DNA of 11,354 bases from assembly GCA_002391275.1 (NCBI GenBank), contig DGSC01000028.1, positions 1-11,354 on the forward strand. Reading direction: 5' to 3'. Shown here piece after piece: positions 1-8,016 of this stretch (positions are counted from its first letter, which is position 1; the number at the start of each line of letters is the position of its first letter). The stretch is from Prevotellaceae bacterium UBA4372 (GTDB lineage: Bacteria; Bacteroidota; Bacteroidia; Bacteroidales; Bacteroidaceae). The translations under genes and the position numbers were made by a program. A model generated the notes under the pieces. It was not told the origin of the DNA. It searched no databases and saw only the letters and a list, made by a program, of their open reading frames with translations.

Positions 1-927
1 GCACAGCCCGAGCACATCATGCGCTGGCCGTCGCCTTGGAGCGCAGGCTTCCCTGGATGGCACTGCGAGTGCACAGCCATGGGCCGCAAATACCTGGGCA
101 ACCATTTCGACATACACGGCGGCGGCATGGACCTCATCTTCCCCCACCACGAATGTGAGATTGCGCAGGCCGTAGCCTCGCAGGGCGACGATATGGTCAA
201 ATACTGGATGCACTGCAACATGATCACTATCGGCGGACAGAAAATGGGCAAGTCGCTGGGCAACTTCATCACGCTGAACGAGTTCTTCACCGGCACACAC
301 GAGAAGCTCTCGCAGGCTTATTCGCCCATGACCGTGCGCTTCTTCATCCTCCAGGCCCACTACCGCTCCACCGTCGACTTCTCCAACGAAGCCCTCCAGG
401 CTGCCGAGAAGGGGCTGCAGCGCCTAATGACTGCCATCGCTGACCTCAAACGCATCACGCCATCCGCCGAGAGCGACAGCGAGACGCACAAGGTGAGCAC
501 CGAACTACGTCAGAAATGCTACGACGCCATGAACGACGACCTGGCTTCGCCCACTGTCATCAGTCATTTGTTTGAAGCCTGCAGCACGGTGAACAAACTG
601 CTGACGGCCCCCTCCCAGTCCCCACGTGGAGGAGCGAATGTATCCACGGGCATTTCTAAAGAAGATTTGGAGGAACTGTCTTCGACCATGCACCTCTTCA
701 CCGAGGATATCCTCGGGCTACTCCCCCAAGCAGCCGCCACGGGCGGAATGTCTGCTGCCCGCGAGGAAGCCTTTGGCCAAGTCGTGGACATGCTCCTTGA
801 ACAGCGCGCCATCGCCAAAGCCAACAAAGATTGGGCTACGAGCGACAAGATACGCAATGAGCTCAATGCCCTCGGCTTCGAAATCAAGGACGGTAAGGAT
901 GGAGCCACATGGACGCTGAACAAGTAA
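1..927 (+). CDS. cysS: Cysteinyl-tRNA synthetase, C-terminal part (5' end outside window)
   Basis: This enzyme charges tRNA-Cys with cysteine in the cytoplasm. The frame is open from base 1, so the true start lies upstream; the first Met in the window, at base 19, is internal (it is the Met of HIMRWPSPW). Seen: the class I synthetase segment HIMRWPSPW...GFPGWHCECTAM, whose Cys matches a zinc ligand of the family; FDIHGGGMDLIFPHHECE, which supplies the zinc-binding His and Glu; and KMGKSLGN, the ATP-binding KMSKS loop in the KMGKS form. The C-terminal part has the helical region (EQRAIAKANKDWATSDKIRNEL) and ends in a GATW motif, as is usual for the family. Residues around 197-215 (SQSPRGGANVSTGIS) look like a low-complexity linker. 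The stop is TAA at 925-927. nagB follows 100 bp downstream with its own promoter, so the two genes need not form an operon. Confidence 0.96.
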   Translation, partial: AQPEHIMRWPSPWSAGFPGWHCECTAMGRKYLGNHFDIHGGGMDLIFPHHECEIAQAVASQGDDMVKYWMHCNMITIGGQKMGKSLGNFITLNEFFTGTHEKLSQAYSPMTVRFFILQAHYRSTVDFSNEALQAAEKGLQRLMTAIADLKRITPSAESDSETHKVSTELRQKCYDAMNDDLASPTVISHLFEACSTVNKLLTAPSQSPRGGANVSTGISKEDLEELSSTMHLFTEDILGLLPQAAATGGMSAAREEAFGQVVDMLLEQRAIAKANKDWATSDKIRNELNALGFEIKDGKDGATWTLNK

Positions 928-960
928 CGAACGAACATAATGTGTTAAATTGTTTGAAAA

Positions 961-994
961 TTGACATTCGTCTCTTAGATTTTACATACTTTTG
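961..994 (+). promoter_or_regulatory. Bacteroidetes-type promoter of nagB
   Basis: The sequence TACTTTTG at 987-994 fits the Bacteroidetes -7 consensus TAnnTTTG exactly. A TTG (961-963, within TTGACA) lies about 23 bp upstream and could be the -33 element; a TTTG at 953-956 is a little far. It sits 33 bp before the nagB ATG, in the gap after cysS, and implies that nagB can be transcribed on its own. The leader before the ATG is AT-rich (TTAATTAATT) with no purine-rich Shine-Dalgarno site. Confidence 0.65.
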
Positions 995-1027
995 CAAAGT
1001 TAATGTTTCATCAACGATTAATTAATT

Positions 1028-1819
1028 ATGAGAGTTATTATTGAACCAAACTACGACCAAATGTCCAAGTGGGCAGCAGAGTATGTCGTAAGCAAGATTA
1101 ATGCTGCAAAACCAACGGCTGAGAAGCCTTTTGTATTAGGTCTTCCTACTGGCAGCAGCCCCATTGGCATGTATAGGGCACTCATCGAAGCCAATAAAGC
1201 AGGCCGCGTAACATTTAAGAATGTGCTGACATTCAACATGGACGAATATGTCAACCTGCCGGAGAGCCATCCCGAAAGCTACCACAGCTTTATGGCAACC
1301 AACTTCTTTAATCATATCGATATTCCTAAGGAGAACATCCACATCCTCAACGGCAATGCCAAGGATCTTCCTGCCGAATGTGCGCACTACGAGCAGATGA
1401 TCGAAGAAGCAGGAGGCATCGACCTGTTCATCGGCGGTATCGGTCCCGACGGCCACATCGCCTTCAACGAGCCAGGTTCAAGCCTCAACAGCCGTACACG
1501 CCAGAAGACTCTGACAACGGACACCCGCGTGGCCAACAGCCGCTTCTTCGGCGGTCGCCCAGAGGACGTTCCGGCAACGGCTCTGACCGTAGGCGTAGGC
1601 ACCGTGATGGCTGCCCGCGAAGTGCTCATCCTTTGTAATGGTCACAACAAGGCGCGTGCCCTTCAGGCTGCCATCGAAGGTCCTGTCACTCAATGGTGGA
1701 CGATCAGCGCCCTGCAGATGCACCCTCACGGCATCATTGTCTGTGACGAAGCAGCCACCGAGGAAATCAAGCACGGCACTTACAAGTACTTCAAGGACAT
1801 CGAGAAGGATAACCTGTAA
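1028..1819 (+). CDS. nagB: Glucosamine-6-phosphate deaminase
   Basis: This cytoplasmic enzyme converts glucosamine 6-phosphate to fructose 6-phosphate and ammonia. It feeds amino sugars from N-acetylglucosamine or peptidoglycan into glycolysis. The product has 263 residues, the usual length of the short NagB form. Seen: phosphate-loop segment GLPTGSSPIGMY (38-49), NMDEY with Asp72, and GGIGPDGHIAFNEPGSS with Asp141, His143 and Glu148. These numbers match the catalytic residues known for E. coli NagB, so it should be active. ATG at 1028 is chosen because it follows the promoter by a normal distance and gives the family N-terminus (MRVII). It is followed by a strong terminator at 1872-1916. No nagA or nagC is nearby, so it is a lone gene here. 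Confidence 0.97.
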   Translation: MRVIIEPNYDQMSKWAAEYVVSKINAAKPTAEKPFVLGLPTGSSPIGMYRALIEANKAGRVTFKNVLTFNMDEYVNLPESHPESYHSFMATNFFNHIDIPKENIHILNGNAKDLPAECAHYEQMIEEAGGIDLFIGGIGPDGHIAFNEPGSSLNSRTRQKTLTTDTRVANSRFFGGRPEDVPATALTVGVGTVMAAREVLILCNGHNKARALQAAIEGPVTQWWTISALQMHPHGIIVCDEAATEEIKHGTYKYFKDIEKDNL

Positions 1820-1871
1820 GAAGAGACAGGTGGTTGAATAACGAAAATTGAATAACTGATAATCGATAATT

Positions 1872-1916
1872 AAAAAGGGGCTGCGCCTGGTTTTTCCAGA
1901 CGCAGCCCCTTTTTTC
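1872..1916 (+). terminator. Rho-independent terminator after nagB
   Basis: GGGGCTGCG (1877-1885) pairs with CGCAGCCCC (1901-1909), and CCTGG pairs with CCAGA apart from one C/A mismatch. The loop is TTTTT, an A-run precedes the stem and a run of six T follows it. It lies about 55 bp after the nagB stop. The A/T flanks are symmetrical, so it could also stop transcription from the other side. The gap between stop and hairpin holds a short direct repeat, TTGAATAAC, at 1834-1842 and 1848-1856. Confidence 0.93.
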
Positions 1917-1979
1917 ATATCCGGCATGCAAGAGAAATCTATTACCGTCAGCTAAACACAAGTGTGATCATTCCTCGTC

Positions 1980-2250
1980 TTTGCTATACACATTTAGGAT
2001 TGTCGCCGATACCCGACCAGCCCTCGGTTCGCCTTCTGCGGTCTGTAGGGCGACGAACAGGAACCGACCACTATACCTGACAAGCCCTCTCAATCCATCT
2101 TATTGCCGTCCGCTTCAAAGGATAAAGGGACACGCGCCCGACAGATTTGATTATTCCATGACCTTGGAACAATCATTCGGTGGTCATGGAATGATTGTTC
2201 CAAGGTCATGGAATAATCAAAGCACCTGTATGTGTTGCGGTCTTTAGCCA
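1980..2250 (+). repeat. Dispersed intergenic repeat element, copy 1
   Basis: This element is defined by comparison with an inverted copy at 10475-10808. Shared blocks, in order: CATTTA..G.TTG (about 1991), a 44-base block at 2003-2046 with 32 identical bases in the other copy, GACGAA..GGAACC and CTATACCTGAC (about 2051-2080), CACGCGCCC (2131-2139), the large palindrome, and CCT.TATG..T.GCGGTCTT (2225-2244). The ends are set by eye and may be off by some 20 bases. The element sits between the terminators of two convergent genes (nagB and the T9SS metalloprotease-like gene). It contains no transposase. A frame of 88 codons (1981-2247) crosses it but has no recognised domain or visible translation signals; it is discussed in the findings. 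Confidence 0.8.
2146..2221. repeat. Perfect 33-bp inverted repeat with 10-nt loop (core of repeat copy 1)
   Basis: Bases 2146-2178 are the exact reverse complement of 2189-2221, with loop GGTGGTCATG at 2179-2188. Inside the arms there is nested symmetry (TTCCA...TGGAA). The 11-mer GGTCATGGAAT occurs at 2182-2192 and 2204-2214, and inverted at 2153-2163. The left arm could therefore pair with either the central or the outer copy. No T-run follows on either strand, so it does not look like an intrinsic terminator, and strong ones already lie on both sides. Confidence 0.95.
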
Positions 2251-2297
2251 TAGAAAAAGGGCTATGCTACTATTCAGGCATAGCCCTTTTTCTATGG
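2248..2297. terminator. Hairpin terminator of the T9SS metalloprotease-like gene, probably bidirectional
   Basis: Bases 2248-2267 and 2278-2297 form a perfect 20-bp stem with a 10-nt loop. The stem contains an A5 run on one side and a T5 run on the other around a GGGCTATGC/GCATAGCCC core, so it works as an intrinsic terminator read from either strand. On the minus strand it starts 2 bases after the stop codon of the gene at 2300-4906. Confidence 0.9.
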
Positions 2298-2299
2298 AG

Positions 2300-4906
2300 T
2301 TACTTCACGATGAGCTTAGTAGCTGCTCGTTTGCTGCCGCTGATGGCACGTAAGAGGTATATGCCAGTGGGCAGAGAGGCCGGCACTTCGAGGTCACCGT
2401 CGCGCATGAAGCTTTGTTGATAGACAACAGCGCCTGCGGTGGAGCATATCTGCACAGGCACTTGCAGCCTATCGGCTCCAGTGATGACTATGGGCAGTCG
2501 TTCGCCGGGTCGTACAACGTTGCTGGCAAGCTTAATAGCAAATTCGGCCACTTCGCTGCCGGCAGACTCTTCAATGCCTGTGTAGTCGAATGTATTGTCC
2601 TTAATGGTCTGGGCATATTTGTACCATTTATAGTTTTGGGATGCAGGCTGCCACACGTTCTGCCCCATACGTATATGGTAGTTGAAATGTGCCTTACGTG
2701 TCTGATCGCCTTGGTAGATGTAGTCGGTATTGACAATGACGGCAATGACAACGCCATTGGCTGGCGCCTCGGGCATGAGCATAGACACTTCGACGTCGCG
2801 GTTGCGACGCCCGCTGAAAGGTTGGCTATAGTAGATTTTCCCCTCGGCGGTGCGGAAGCAAAGGATACATGCCATATTGCTACCGAAAGCTTTAAACGTC
2901 ATATTAATATGGTCGCCGGCGCGTCCACTTGTGTGGAGAGGTATTTGGTTGGCTCCGCTCCACCCTGGCGTCGTCCGCCATTCAGGGCGATACCATCCGG
3001 CACTGTCGGGATTGGCAATAGCAGTCATCTTGGCGTATGGCGTGGCACGCCAAGGATCGCATTTAATCCAATAGGGCTCCCATTCTTCCTTGACAGAGAC
3101 AAGCCAGTTGTTGTCTAAGAGTGCTTCGCATGCCTTGGACCAGTGTCCGATGTCGATCATGGCCTGGCGTGCACGATATTCTATGATAAGTTGTCGCATC
3201 TGTGCATCGCCAAGCCCAGGTATGCGTTTACCGTTCTCCGTGATGCCTTTAGCCATGCCTTCAAGAACTCGGCTTTTGCAGTAGCGCCATATCCAGGGCA
3301 CAGCTCCCTTGCCAAGGATGGCATTGAGAACGTGCGGGAAGAGTTCGCCATACTGAACGCCTCCCAGGAGGTTGCGCCACGTGCAAACTTGTCCATTTGC
3401 GTCGTACATATTGACACCTTCGGCTGCCGGGCCTCCGAAGGAGTTGTCCTGAAGCCAGCCAGAGTAGCACTCGATGGGCATGAAGGGTGCTATCATATTG
3501 CCGGCGCTGAGGTAGCCCATCGACTCCGGCTCGCGGCCGCTCTTGCGCACCTCGGCCTCGGCTTGCAGCCATGTGTTGCCCGCTTCGTGGAACCAAGCGG
3601 AATTCTTACAGCCTTCGAGGTCGGCGAAAGTGGCGTGGATGCCCTCGTGGACGCAGGCGTTCTGCTGGCCTATGCGGTCGCCGTAGGTGCAGGCGGGGTC
3701 GAAGCTGTAGATGGGATAGTAGCTGAGGAAGACCATGGGCCAGGATGAACCCTGATAGGAAGTTGCGCTCTGCCAGCCGCCTTTCTCTGTATTAGGTGTA
3801 TTGGGATCGAAGCTGAGTCCGCTGCCGTAGCCATAGACTTGGCTGTAATAACCGTTACGGGCTCGCTTGTCGGGCGGCCATCCCATCTCGTTGCGGAAAT
3901 AGGCAAAGTCCTCGTCCATCTTCTTAGCAAGCAGGCGCATGGACTCTTCGGTGATAAGCGGATTGGCCTTAGGTCCTACTGCTACACTCCACCATTCACC
4001 GTTGACACGCTTGGCCACGCCTACGTTTTCGGGCAGAGGTCCTTTGGATGGAGGGGGCAGGGCTGGATATTCTGTCCGAAAGTCGTAGTCGAGAGTAGGC
4101 GAATACTTTGGCCACTGATAACCGATTAAGGGGTTGTACTCGCCATCAATGCCGACGGTGAAGACGATTGTGGCAATGGCTCCGCAAGGTCGTTCGTAGC
4201 AGAGTGTGTAGCGTCCACTGGCAGCCACTGTGAGAGAAGCTTCTGTTGAGGTCACTTCACCTTGTTCATCAAGCCAGTACCAATTAGGTTCCTCGCTTTC
4301 GCCTTGAGGAAGAGTAAGCTGGGCCGAAAGCTCTACCGTCTCCCCTTTGTTGATGGTGACGTTTTGAAGGTCGGACGTTAAGACAGGGGCTCCACAGTTG
4401 TCGAGCGGGTAACCTTGGAGGGTGAACTCAACAATACCACAGGCAACATCGCTACGCATGTAGAGGCGGAGACGGTTGGTCTCTAAGGTGAGGCCTGTAT
4501 TGGTGCTTACACCACTGCCATTGGGGCTCACGAGGTCGTAAGCTTTTGTCCATTGGTGACCATCCCACGTAGCAAGATATGCTTCAGCAGGATAATCGAG
4601 CTTACCGTCAAGGGCAACCCAGTTGACAACGGCACGATTGATGGAGCAGGTTGTGCTCCAGGAATATTCAACATACTCCCATAGACCCAGGTTGTCGGCG
4701 TCGCGATAACCGCTCCAATATGATGATGAAGTGGTTAAGGAACCATCATTGAGAGCAGCGAGGGTGTGGCCACTCTCGGTGTATGAGGCCCTGACCGCAG
4801 TTACCATCTTCTGAAGCGGTTGACGTGTATTGACGGCAGAAGCTGACAAGACTGCAAGAAGGACAGACAGGGTCAGCAGGGAGCGCTTGATAAAGTAATT
4901 ATTCAT
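2300..4906 (-). CDS. Secreted HExxH metalloprotease-like protein with T9SS sorting domain
   Basis: 868 residues. Residues 1-24 are a signal peptide (KRSLLTLSVLLAVLSASA). About 35-166 resembles a discoidin (F5/8 type C) fold: SYTESGHTLAALNDGS near the start and WVALDG in the middle. About 172-252 looks like an Ig/PKD-type domain. The central region (about 255-620) holds HEGIH at 420-424 and WFHEAGNTW at 438-446. HExxH followed by a WFxEA-type helix is the pattern of gluzincin-like zinc peptidases, so H420, E421, H424 and E441 are the predicted active site (inference). About 795-868 is a typical T9SS C-terminal domain, ending LPTGIYLLRA...ATKLIVK, which implies export across the outer membrane and surface attachment or release. 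The start fits the signal peptide. A terminator separates it from the upstream M16 gene. Substrate unknown; a non-catalytic or glycan-binding role is possible because no exact family could be assigned. Confidence 0.8.
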   Translation of the reverse strand: MNNYFIKRSLLTLSVLLAVLSASAVNTRQPLQKMVTAVRASYTESGHTLAALNDGSLTTSSSYWSGYRDADNLGLWEYVEYSWSTTCSINRAVVNWVALDGKLDYPAEAYLATWDGHQWTKAYDLVSPNGSGVSTNTGLTLETNRLRLYMRSDVACGIVEFTLQGYPLDNCGAPVLTSDLQNVTINKGETVELSAQLTLPQGESEEPNWYWLDEQGEVTSTEASLTVAASGRYTLCYERPCGAIATIVFTVGIDGEYNPLIGYQWPKYSPTLDYDFRTEYPALPPPSKGPLPENVGVAKRVNGEWWSVAVGPKANPLITEESMRLLAKKMDEDFAYFRNEMGWPPDKRARNGYYSQVYGYGSGLSFDPNTPNTEKGGWQSATSYQGSSWPMVFLSYYPIYSFDPACTYGDRIGQQNACVHEGIHATFADLEGCKNSAWFHEAGNTWLQAEAEVRKSGREPESMGYLSAGNMIAPFMPIECYSGWLQDNSFGGPAAEGVNMYDANGQVCTWRNLLGGVQYGELFPHVLNAILGKGAVPWIWRYCKSRVLEGMAKGITENGKRIPGLGDAQMRQLIIEYRARQAMIDIGHWSKACEALLDNNWLVSVKEEWEPYWIKCDPWRATPYAKMTAIANPDSAGWYRPEWRTTPGWSGANQIPLHTSGRAGDHINMTFKAFGSNMACILCFRTAEGKIYYSQPFSGRRNRDVEVSMLMPEAPANGVVIAVIVNTDYIYQGDQTRKAHFNYHIRMGQNVWQPASQNYKWYKYAQTIKDNTFDYTGIEESAGSEVAEFAIKLASNVVRPGERLPIVITGADRLQVPVQICSTAGAVVYQQSFMRDGDLEVPASLPTGIYLLRAISGSKRAATKLIVK

Positions 4907-4939
4907 CTTGATTGGTTAGTTAGTTCTTATAGGGTGGGA

Positions 4940-4969
4940 GTTGCGACATAGTTGCGACATAGTCGCAAC
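4940..4969. promoter_or_regulatory. Iterated GTTGCGAC sites upstream of the T9SS protein gene (candidate operator)
   Basis: The 11-mer GTTGCGACATA occurs twice in tandem (4940-4950, 4951-4961) and is followed at once by the inverted half GTCGCAAC (4962-4969). The last two form an 8-bp palindrome with a 3-nt spacer. The sites end 33 bp before the start codon at 4906. A TTTG on the minus strand (4972-4969) could be a -33 box, but the matching -7 (TATGTCGC, 4950-4943) is weak. A second small palindrome, CCGCC-ATG-GGCGG, lies at 4981-4993. A regulator-binding site or a leader hairpin is inferred, not shown. Confidence 0.45.
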
Positions 4970-5007
4970 AAACGGGATGGCCGCCATGGGCGGAAGATGT
5001 TGGAAAT

Positions 5008-5052
5008 AAAAAACGAGAGGCAACAACGATTAATGTGTTGCTCTCTCGTTTT
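5008..5052 (-). terminator. Rho-independent terminator of the M16 protease gene
   Basis: On the minus strand AAAACGAGAGAGCAACA (5052-5036) pairs with TGTTGCCTCTCGTTTT (5025-5010) with one bulged base and a 10-nt loop, and is followed by a T-rich run. It begins 15 bases after the stop codon at 5068-5070. It separates the M16 gene from the T9SS protein gene downstream, so the latter needs its own promoter. Confidence 0.88.
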
Positions 5053-5067
5053 AAGCTATGAGACTAA

Positions 5068-7899
5068 TTACTCAGCCTTAGGCTCCATAACGACACGTGC
5101 ACGGTTGCCGTCGGCTTTGATGGTGACGGCCATCTGGCGAACATTGTCTGGCGTGATGGATTGAATTACCTGCTCGTAGTTCTCGGCGGGATCGTAGCCA
5201 CGGCGTACGATGCTGGCGATGCGGCTCATCCAGAAACCGTTCTCACGTTGGTTCTGCGCGAAGGTCTTCAGCATGTATTCCTTGGCCTTGTTGACGCTCT
5301 CCTCGCTGACACCTTTCTCGCAGACATTGTCGAAGACGTCCTGCACAATCTGCAGACACGTGTCGGTCATCTCAGGTTTCAAGGGGAAGGCGGCCTGAAG
5401 AACGTAACGCGGACGGTCGTCGCTGCCACGTGTCACCATGCCCTGAGCACTGGTCGAATAGGCAGCACCGAGTTCCTCGCGAATCTTCTTGAGATACTGC
5501 TCTGCTACGCAGTTGCCGAGGATGCTCATGAGGGCGCTGTTGCGAACGGTCATCTCAGTGTCGCCCGTCCAAGCGCAGACGATGAAGCTTTGAGGTGTCT
5601 CCATCTTCTTCTGATAACGGTTGGTGACATCGCCCTTGACGAAGTTGAGACCTGGGTCGACAGCCTTATCGTTGCGCTTAACCTTGGGCAGGGTGGCCAA
5701 GTACTTGGTGGCAAGCTCACGAATCTGTGCCTCATCGATGTTGCCAAGGAACATGAAGGTGAAGTCGCTGGCATCAGCAAAGCGGTCAGCCCAAATCTCA
5801 AGGATACGGTCGTAGTTGACTTGGTCGACCTCAGCTTCTGTCAGAGGTTGCAAGCGTGGGTTGTGACCATAAAGCGTGGCTTGGATGCTGTCGCTTAGGC
5901 TCGACATCGGGTTGAGATCCTTGTTGCGAAGTTCTTCACGCAGGCTGGCAAGATAGGATGCAACGGCTTCCTCGTCCTTCTCGCGGGGTTGGAAAGTCAT
6001 GTAGATGAGTTCGAAGAGCGTTTGAATATCTTTCTTTGAGGAGAAGCCTGAGAAGGTTTCATCACGCAGGCCTACATTAGCTGAATTGCTGACGTTCTTA
6101 CCGGCGAGGGCTTTGGTGAGTTCAGTAGAAGTGAAGCCGCCGATCTTGCTGCGACCCATGACGCCGTCGAATGCTTCGAGGTTAATGCGCTCGCTGACGG
6201 GATAGCGGCCTATGCCACCTTCACTCCACGCCATCATGCGGATCTCGTCGTCCTTGAAGTCTGTCTGTTTCATGATGACCTTCACACCGTTGGAAAGGGT
6301 GAGAATCTTGGAGCCGCAAGGTCCGTCGGCCTCTTTCTTCACCTTACCGGGCTTGGGCAGGTTCTCAATCAGGGGACCAGTCTTAACATTATCGACCCAA
6401 GCGGTGAGCTTGCTCTGCTGTGCGGCATGAATAGCTCCGAGGAGCTGTTCCTTTGTTGGGATTGCAAGACCTTCCTTCTCGGGATTAAGCGAGAGAACGA
6501 CGAGGTTGGAGTCGGTACGACTGATGAACTGCTGTATGGTCTGGCTGAAAGCCTCGGCCGGTATTTGCGGGAATATCTGCTTCACGAGCTGATATTCCGT
6601 CTCGATGCCAGGAATAGGTTCGTTGTTGAGGAACGAACGATAGTACTCGCGGGCGTATGAGATGCTACGCTGCTTGTCGCGATTGTTAAAGAGCTGTTCC
6701 ATGCCAGAGAGTTTGTTGAGCACAGCGCGGTCAATCTCACCTTTGGTGAAGCCAAACTCGTCGACACGATAAACTTCTTCCATAACAGCCTTGATGGCTT
6801 CCTCAACACGTCCTTCCTTCGGGACAATCTCAATGTTGAAAGCACCTGTAACCTTCGACGAAAGCAGGAAAGCGCCATCATCTACACTGGCACCCTGGAA
6901 GGGGCAGTCTGCCTTGAGCGAAAGCTCATGCAGGCGCTGGTTGAGTACGCTGGTGGCAGTGCCGATTATGTTCTCAGCCACATAGATGGGCATCGTGTTA
7001 CGTATGCTGTCGGGGATAGCCTCGTGCTTCATCGAGATCATGACAACCTGCGAGGTGACCTCTGGGTCGCTGTCAGCAACGACGATAGCTTCGGCATTGT
7101 CAGGTACGCTATAGTCTACGCGCTTGGCCACGGGCTGCTGCACGGTGATGGGGCCGAAGAGGTTCTTGATTTTACCTTCAATCTGGTCGACATCAATATC
7201 ACCGACAACGATGATACCTTGTAGGTCCGGGCGATACCATTTATGGTAGTAGGCACGAAGCGTATCGTAGGGGCATTCGTCTACGACCTCCATCAGGCCG
7301 ATGGGGAAGCGTCGACCGTAGCGGCTGTCGGACATCAGCTCTTCGAGGTGCTTGACGAGGATGCGGGTGAAGCCAGTGTTGCGCATACGCCATTCACCGT
7401 GAATGACGCCACGCTCCTTGTCAATCTCCTTGCCGTCGAGCGTCAGGTCGTGGCTCCAGTCGTGTAGGATGAGCAGACAGGAATCGATGGCACCCTCGCG
7501 TGCGGGTACATTATCTATATTATATACTGTTTCCTCGACGCTGGTGTAAGCGTTGAGCTGAGCGCCAAACTTCACGCCGATGCCTTCGAGATACTCGATA
7601 AGCGAGCTGTCGGGGAAGTGGGTTGTGCCGTTGAAGCACATGTGCTCAAGGAAGTGTGCGAGGCCGCGCTGGCTCTCTTCTTCCTGAATGGAGCCTACCT
7701 TCTGTGCAATGTAGAAGAATGCCTGGTTCTTTGGCTCTTCGTTGTGCCGGATGTAGTAGGTCAGTCCGTTGTCGAGATGGCCTACGCGCACCTTCGGGTC
7801 AACGGGAAGGGGCTGCATCATCTGGCTCATGTCCTGGGCCTGAGCACTGAAGGCGCTGAGGGCGAGGACTGCCGTCATGAGAAAGTTCTTTAGTTTCAT
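5068..7899 (-). CDS. Periplasmic M16 family zinc protease (insulinase/PqqL-like)
   Basis: 943 residues, a two-half M16 peptidase of the size usual for this group. Residues 1-21 form a signal peptide ending in SAQA|Q, so it acts in the periplasm or envelope. The first half has the inverted zinc motif HFLEH (82-86; His82, His86 metal ligands, Glu85 catalytic). The segment ERGVIHGE (162-169) supplies the third conserved glutamate. The second half is the inactive partner domain (about 530-930) and keeps the Arg/Tyr pair in REELGAAYS (R807, Y814), which in the family helps bind substrate. All key residues are present, so it should be active on peptides. ATG at 7899 is chosen because it gives a standard signal peptide. 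The CotH gene ends 117 bp upstream with no clear hairpin between, and no TAnnTTTG box was seen in the gap, so co-transcription with CotH is plausible. Physiological substrate unknown. Confidence 0.93.
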   Translation of the reverse strand: MKLKNFLMTAVLALSAFSAQAQDMSQMMQPLPVDPKVRVGHLDNGLTYYIRHNEEPKNQAFFYIAQKVGSIQEEESQRGLAHFLEHMCFNGTTHFPDSSLIEYLEGIGVKFGAQLNAYTSVEETVYNIDNVPAREGAIDSCLLILHDWSHDLTLDGKEIDKERGVIHGEWRMRNTGFTRILVKHLEELMSDSRYGRRFPIGLMEVVDECPYDTLRAYYHKWYRPDLQGIIVVGDIDVDQIEGKIKNLFGPITVQQPVAKRVDYSVPDNAEAIVVADSDPEVTSQVVMISMKHEAIPDSIRNTMPIYVAENIIGTATSVLNQRLHELSLKADCPFQGASVDDGAFLLSSKVTGAFNIEIVPKEGRVEEAIKAVMEEVYRVDEFGFTKGEIDRAVLNKLSGMEQLFNNRDKQRSISYAREYYRSFLNNEPIPGIETEYQLVKQIFPQIPAEAFSQTIQQFISRTDSNLVVLSLNPEKEGLAIPTKEQLLGAIHAAQQSKLTAWVDNVKTGPLIENLPKPGKVKKEADGPCGSKILTLSNGVKVIMKQTDFKDDEIRMMAWSEGGIGRYPVSERINLEAFDGVMGRSKIGGFTSTELTKALAGKNVSNSANVGLRDETFSGFSSKKDIQTLFELIYMTFQPREKDEEAVASYLASLREELRNKDLNPMSSLSDSIQATLYGHNPRLQPLTEAEVDQVNYDRILEIWADRFADASDFTFMFLGNIDEAQIRELATKYLATLPKVKRNDKAVDPGLNFVKGDVTNRYQKKMETPQSFIVCAWTGDTEMTVRNSALMSILGNCVAEQYLKKIREELGAAYSTSAQGMVTRGSDDRPRYVLQAAFPLKPEMTDTCLQIVQDVFDNVCEKGVSEESVNKAKEYMLKTFAQNQRENGFWMSRIASIVRRGYDPAENYEQVIQSITPDNVRQMAVTIKADGNRARVVMEPKAE

Positions 7900-8016
7900 A
7901 ATGATGTTTTTGATTATATTTATGGTTTGTATTCCTGTCTTTTAATGTGCTTCATCGAGAAAAGTGACCAAGGATGAACCTTTTTTCTTCTTTCTTCCCG
8001 TGTATTTGCATACCAC

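Noticed and set aside
241..264. KMGKS instead of KMSKS in CysS as a defect
   Set aside because: The KMGKS form is, as far as I recall, normal for Bacteroidetes cysteinyl-tRNA synthetases, and all other motifs are intact.
2146..2221. Large palindrome as an intrinsic terminator
   Set aside because: No T-run follows on either strand, and clear terminators already flank it at 1872-1916 and 2248-2297.
1980..2250. CRISPR array
   Set aside because: There are only palindromic and dispersed repeats; no regular repeat-spacer units occur anywhere in the window.
2414..3118. 234-codon open frame on the + strand
   Set aside because: It is antisense to the T9SS metalloprotease-like gene, has no recognisable domain and is explained as a shadow of that gene.
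5161..5898. 245-codon open frame on the + strand
   Set aside because: It is antisense to the M16 protease coding sequence, which has all family motifs; the composition only mirrors the real gene.
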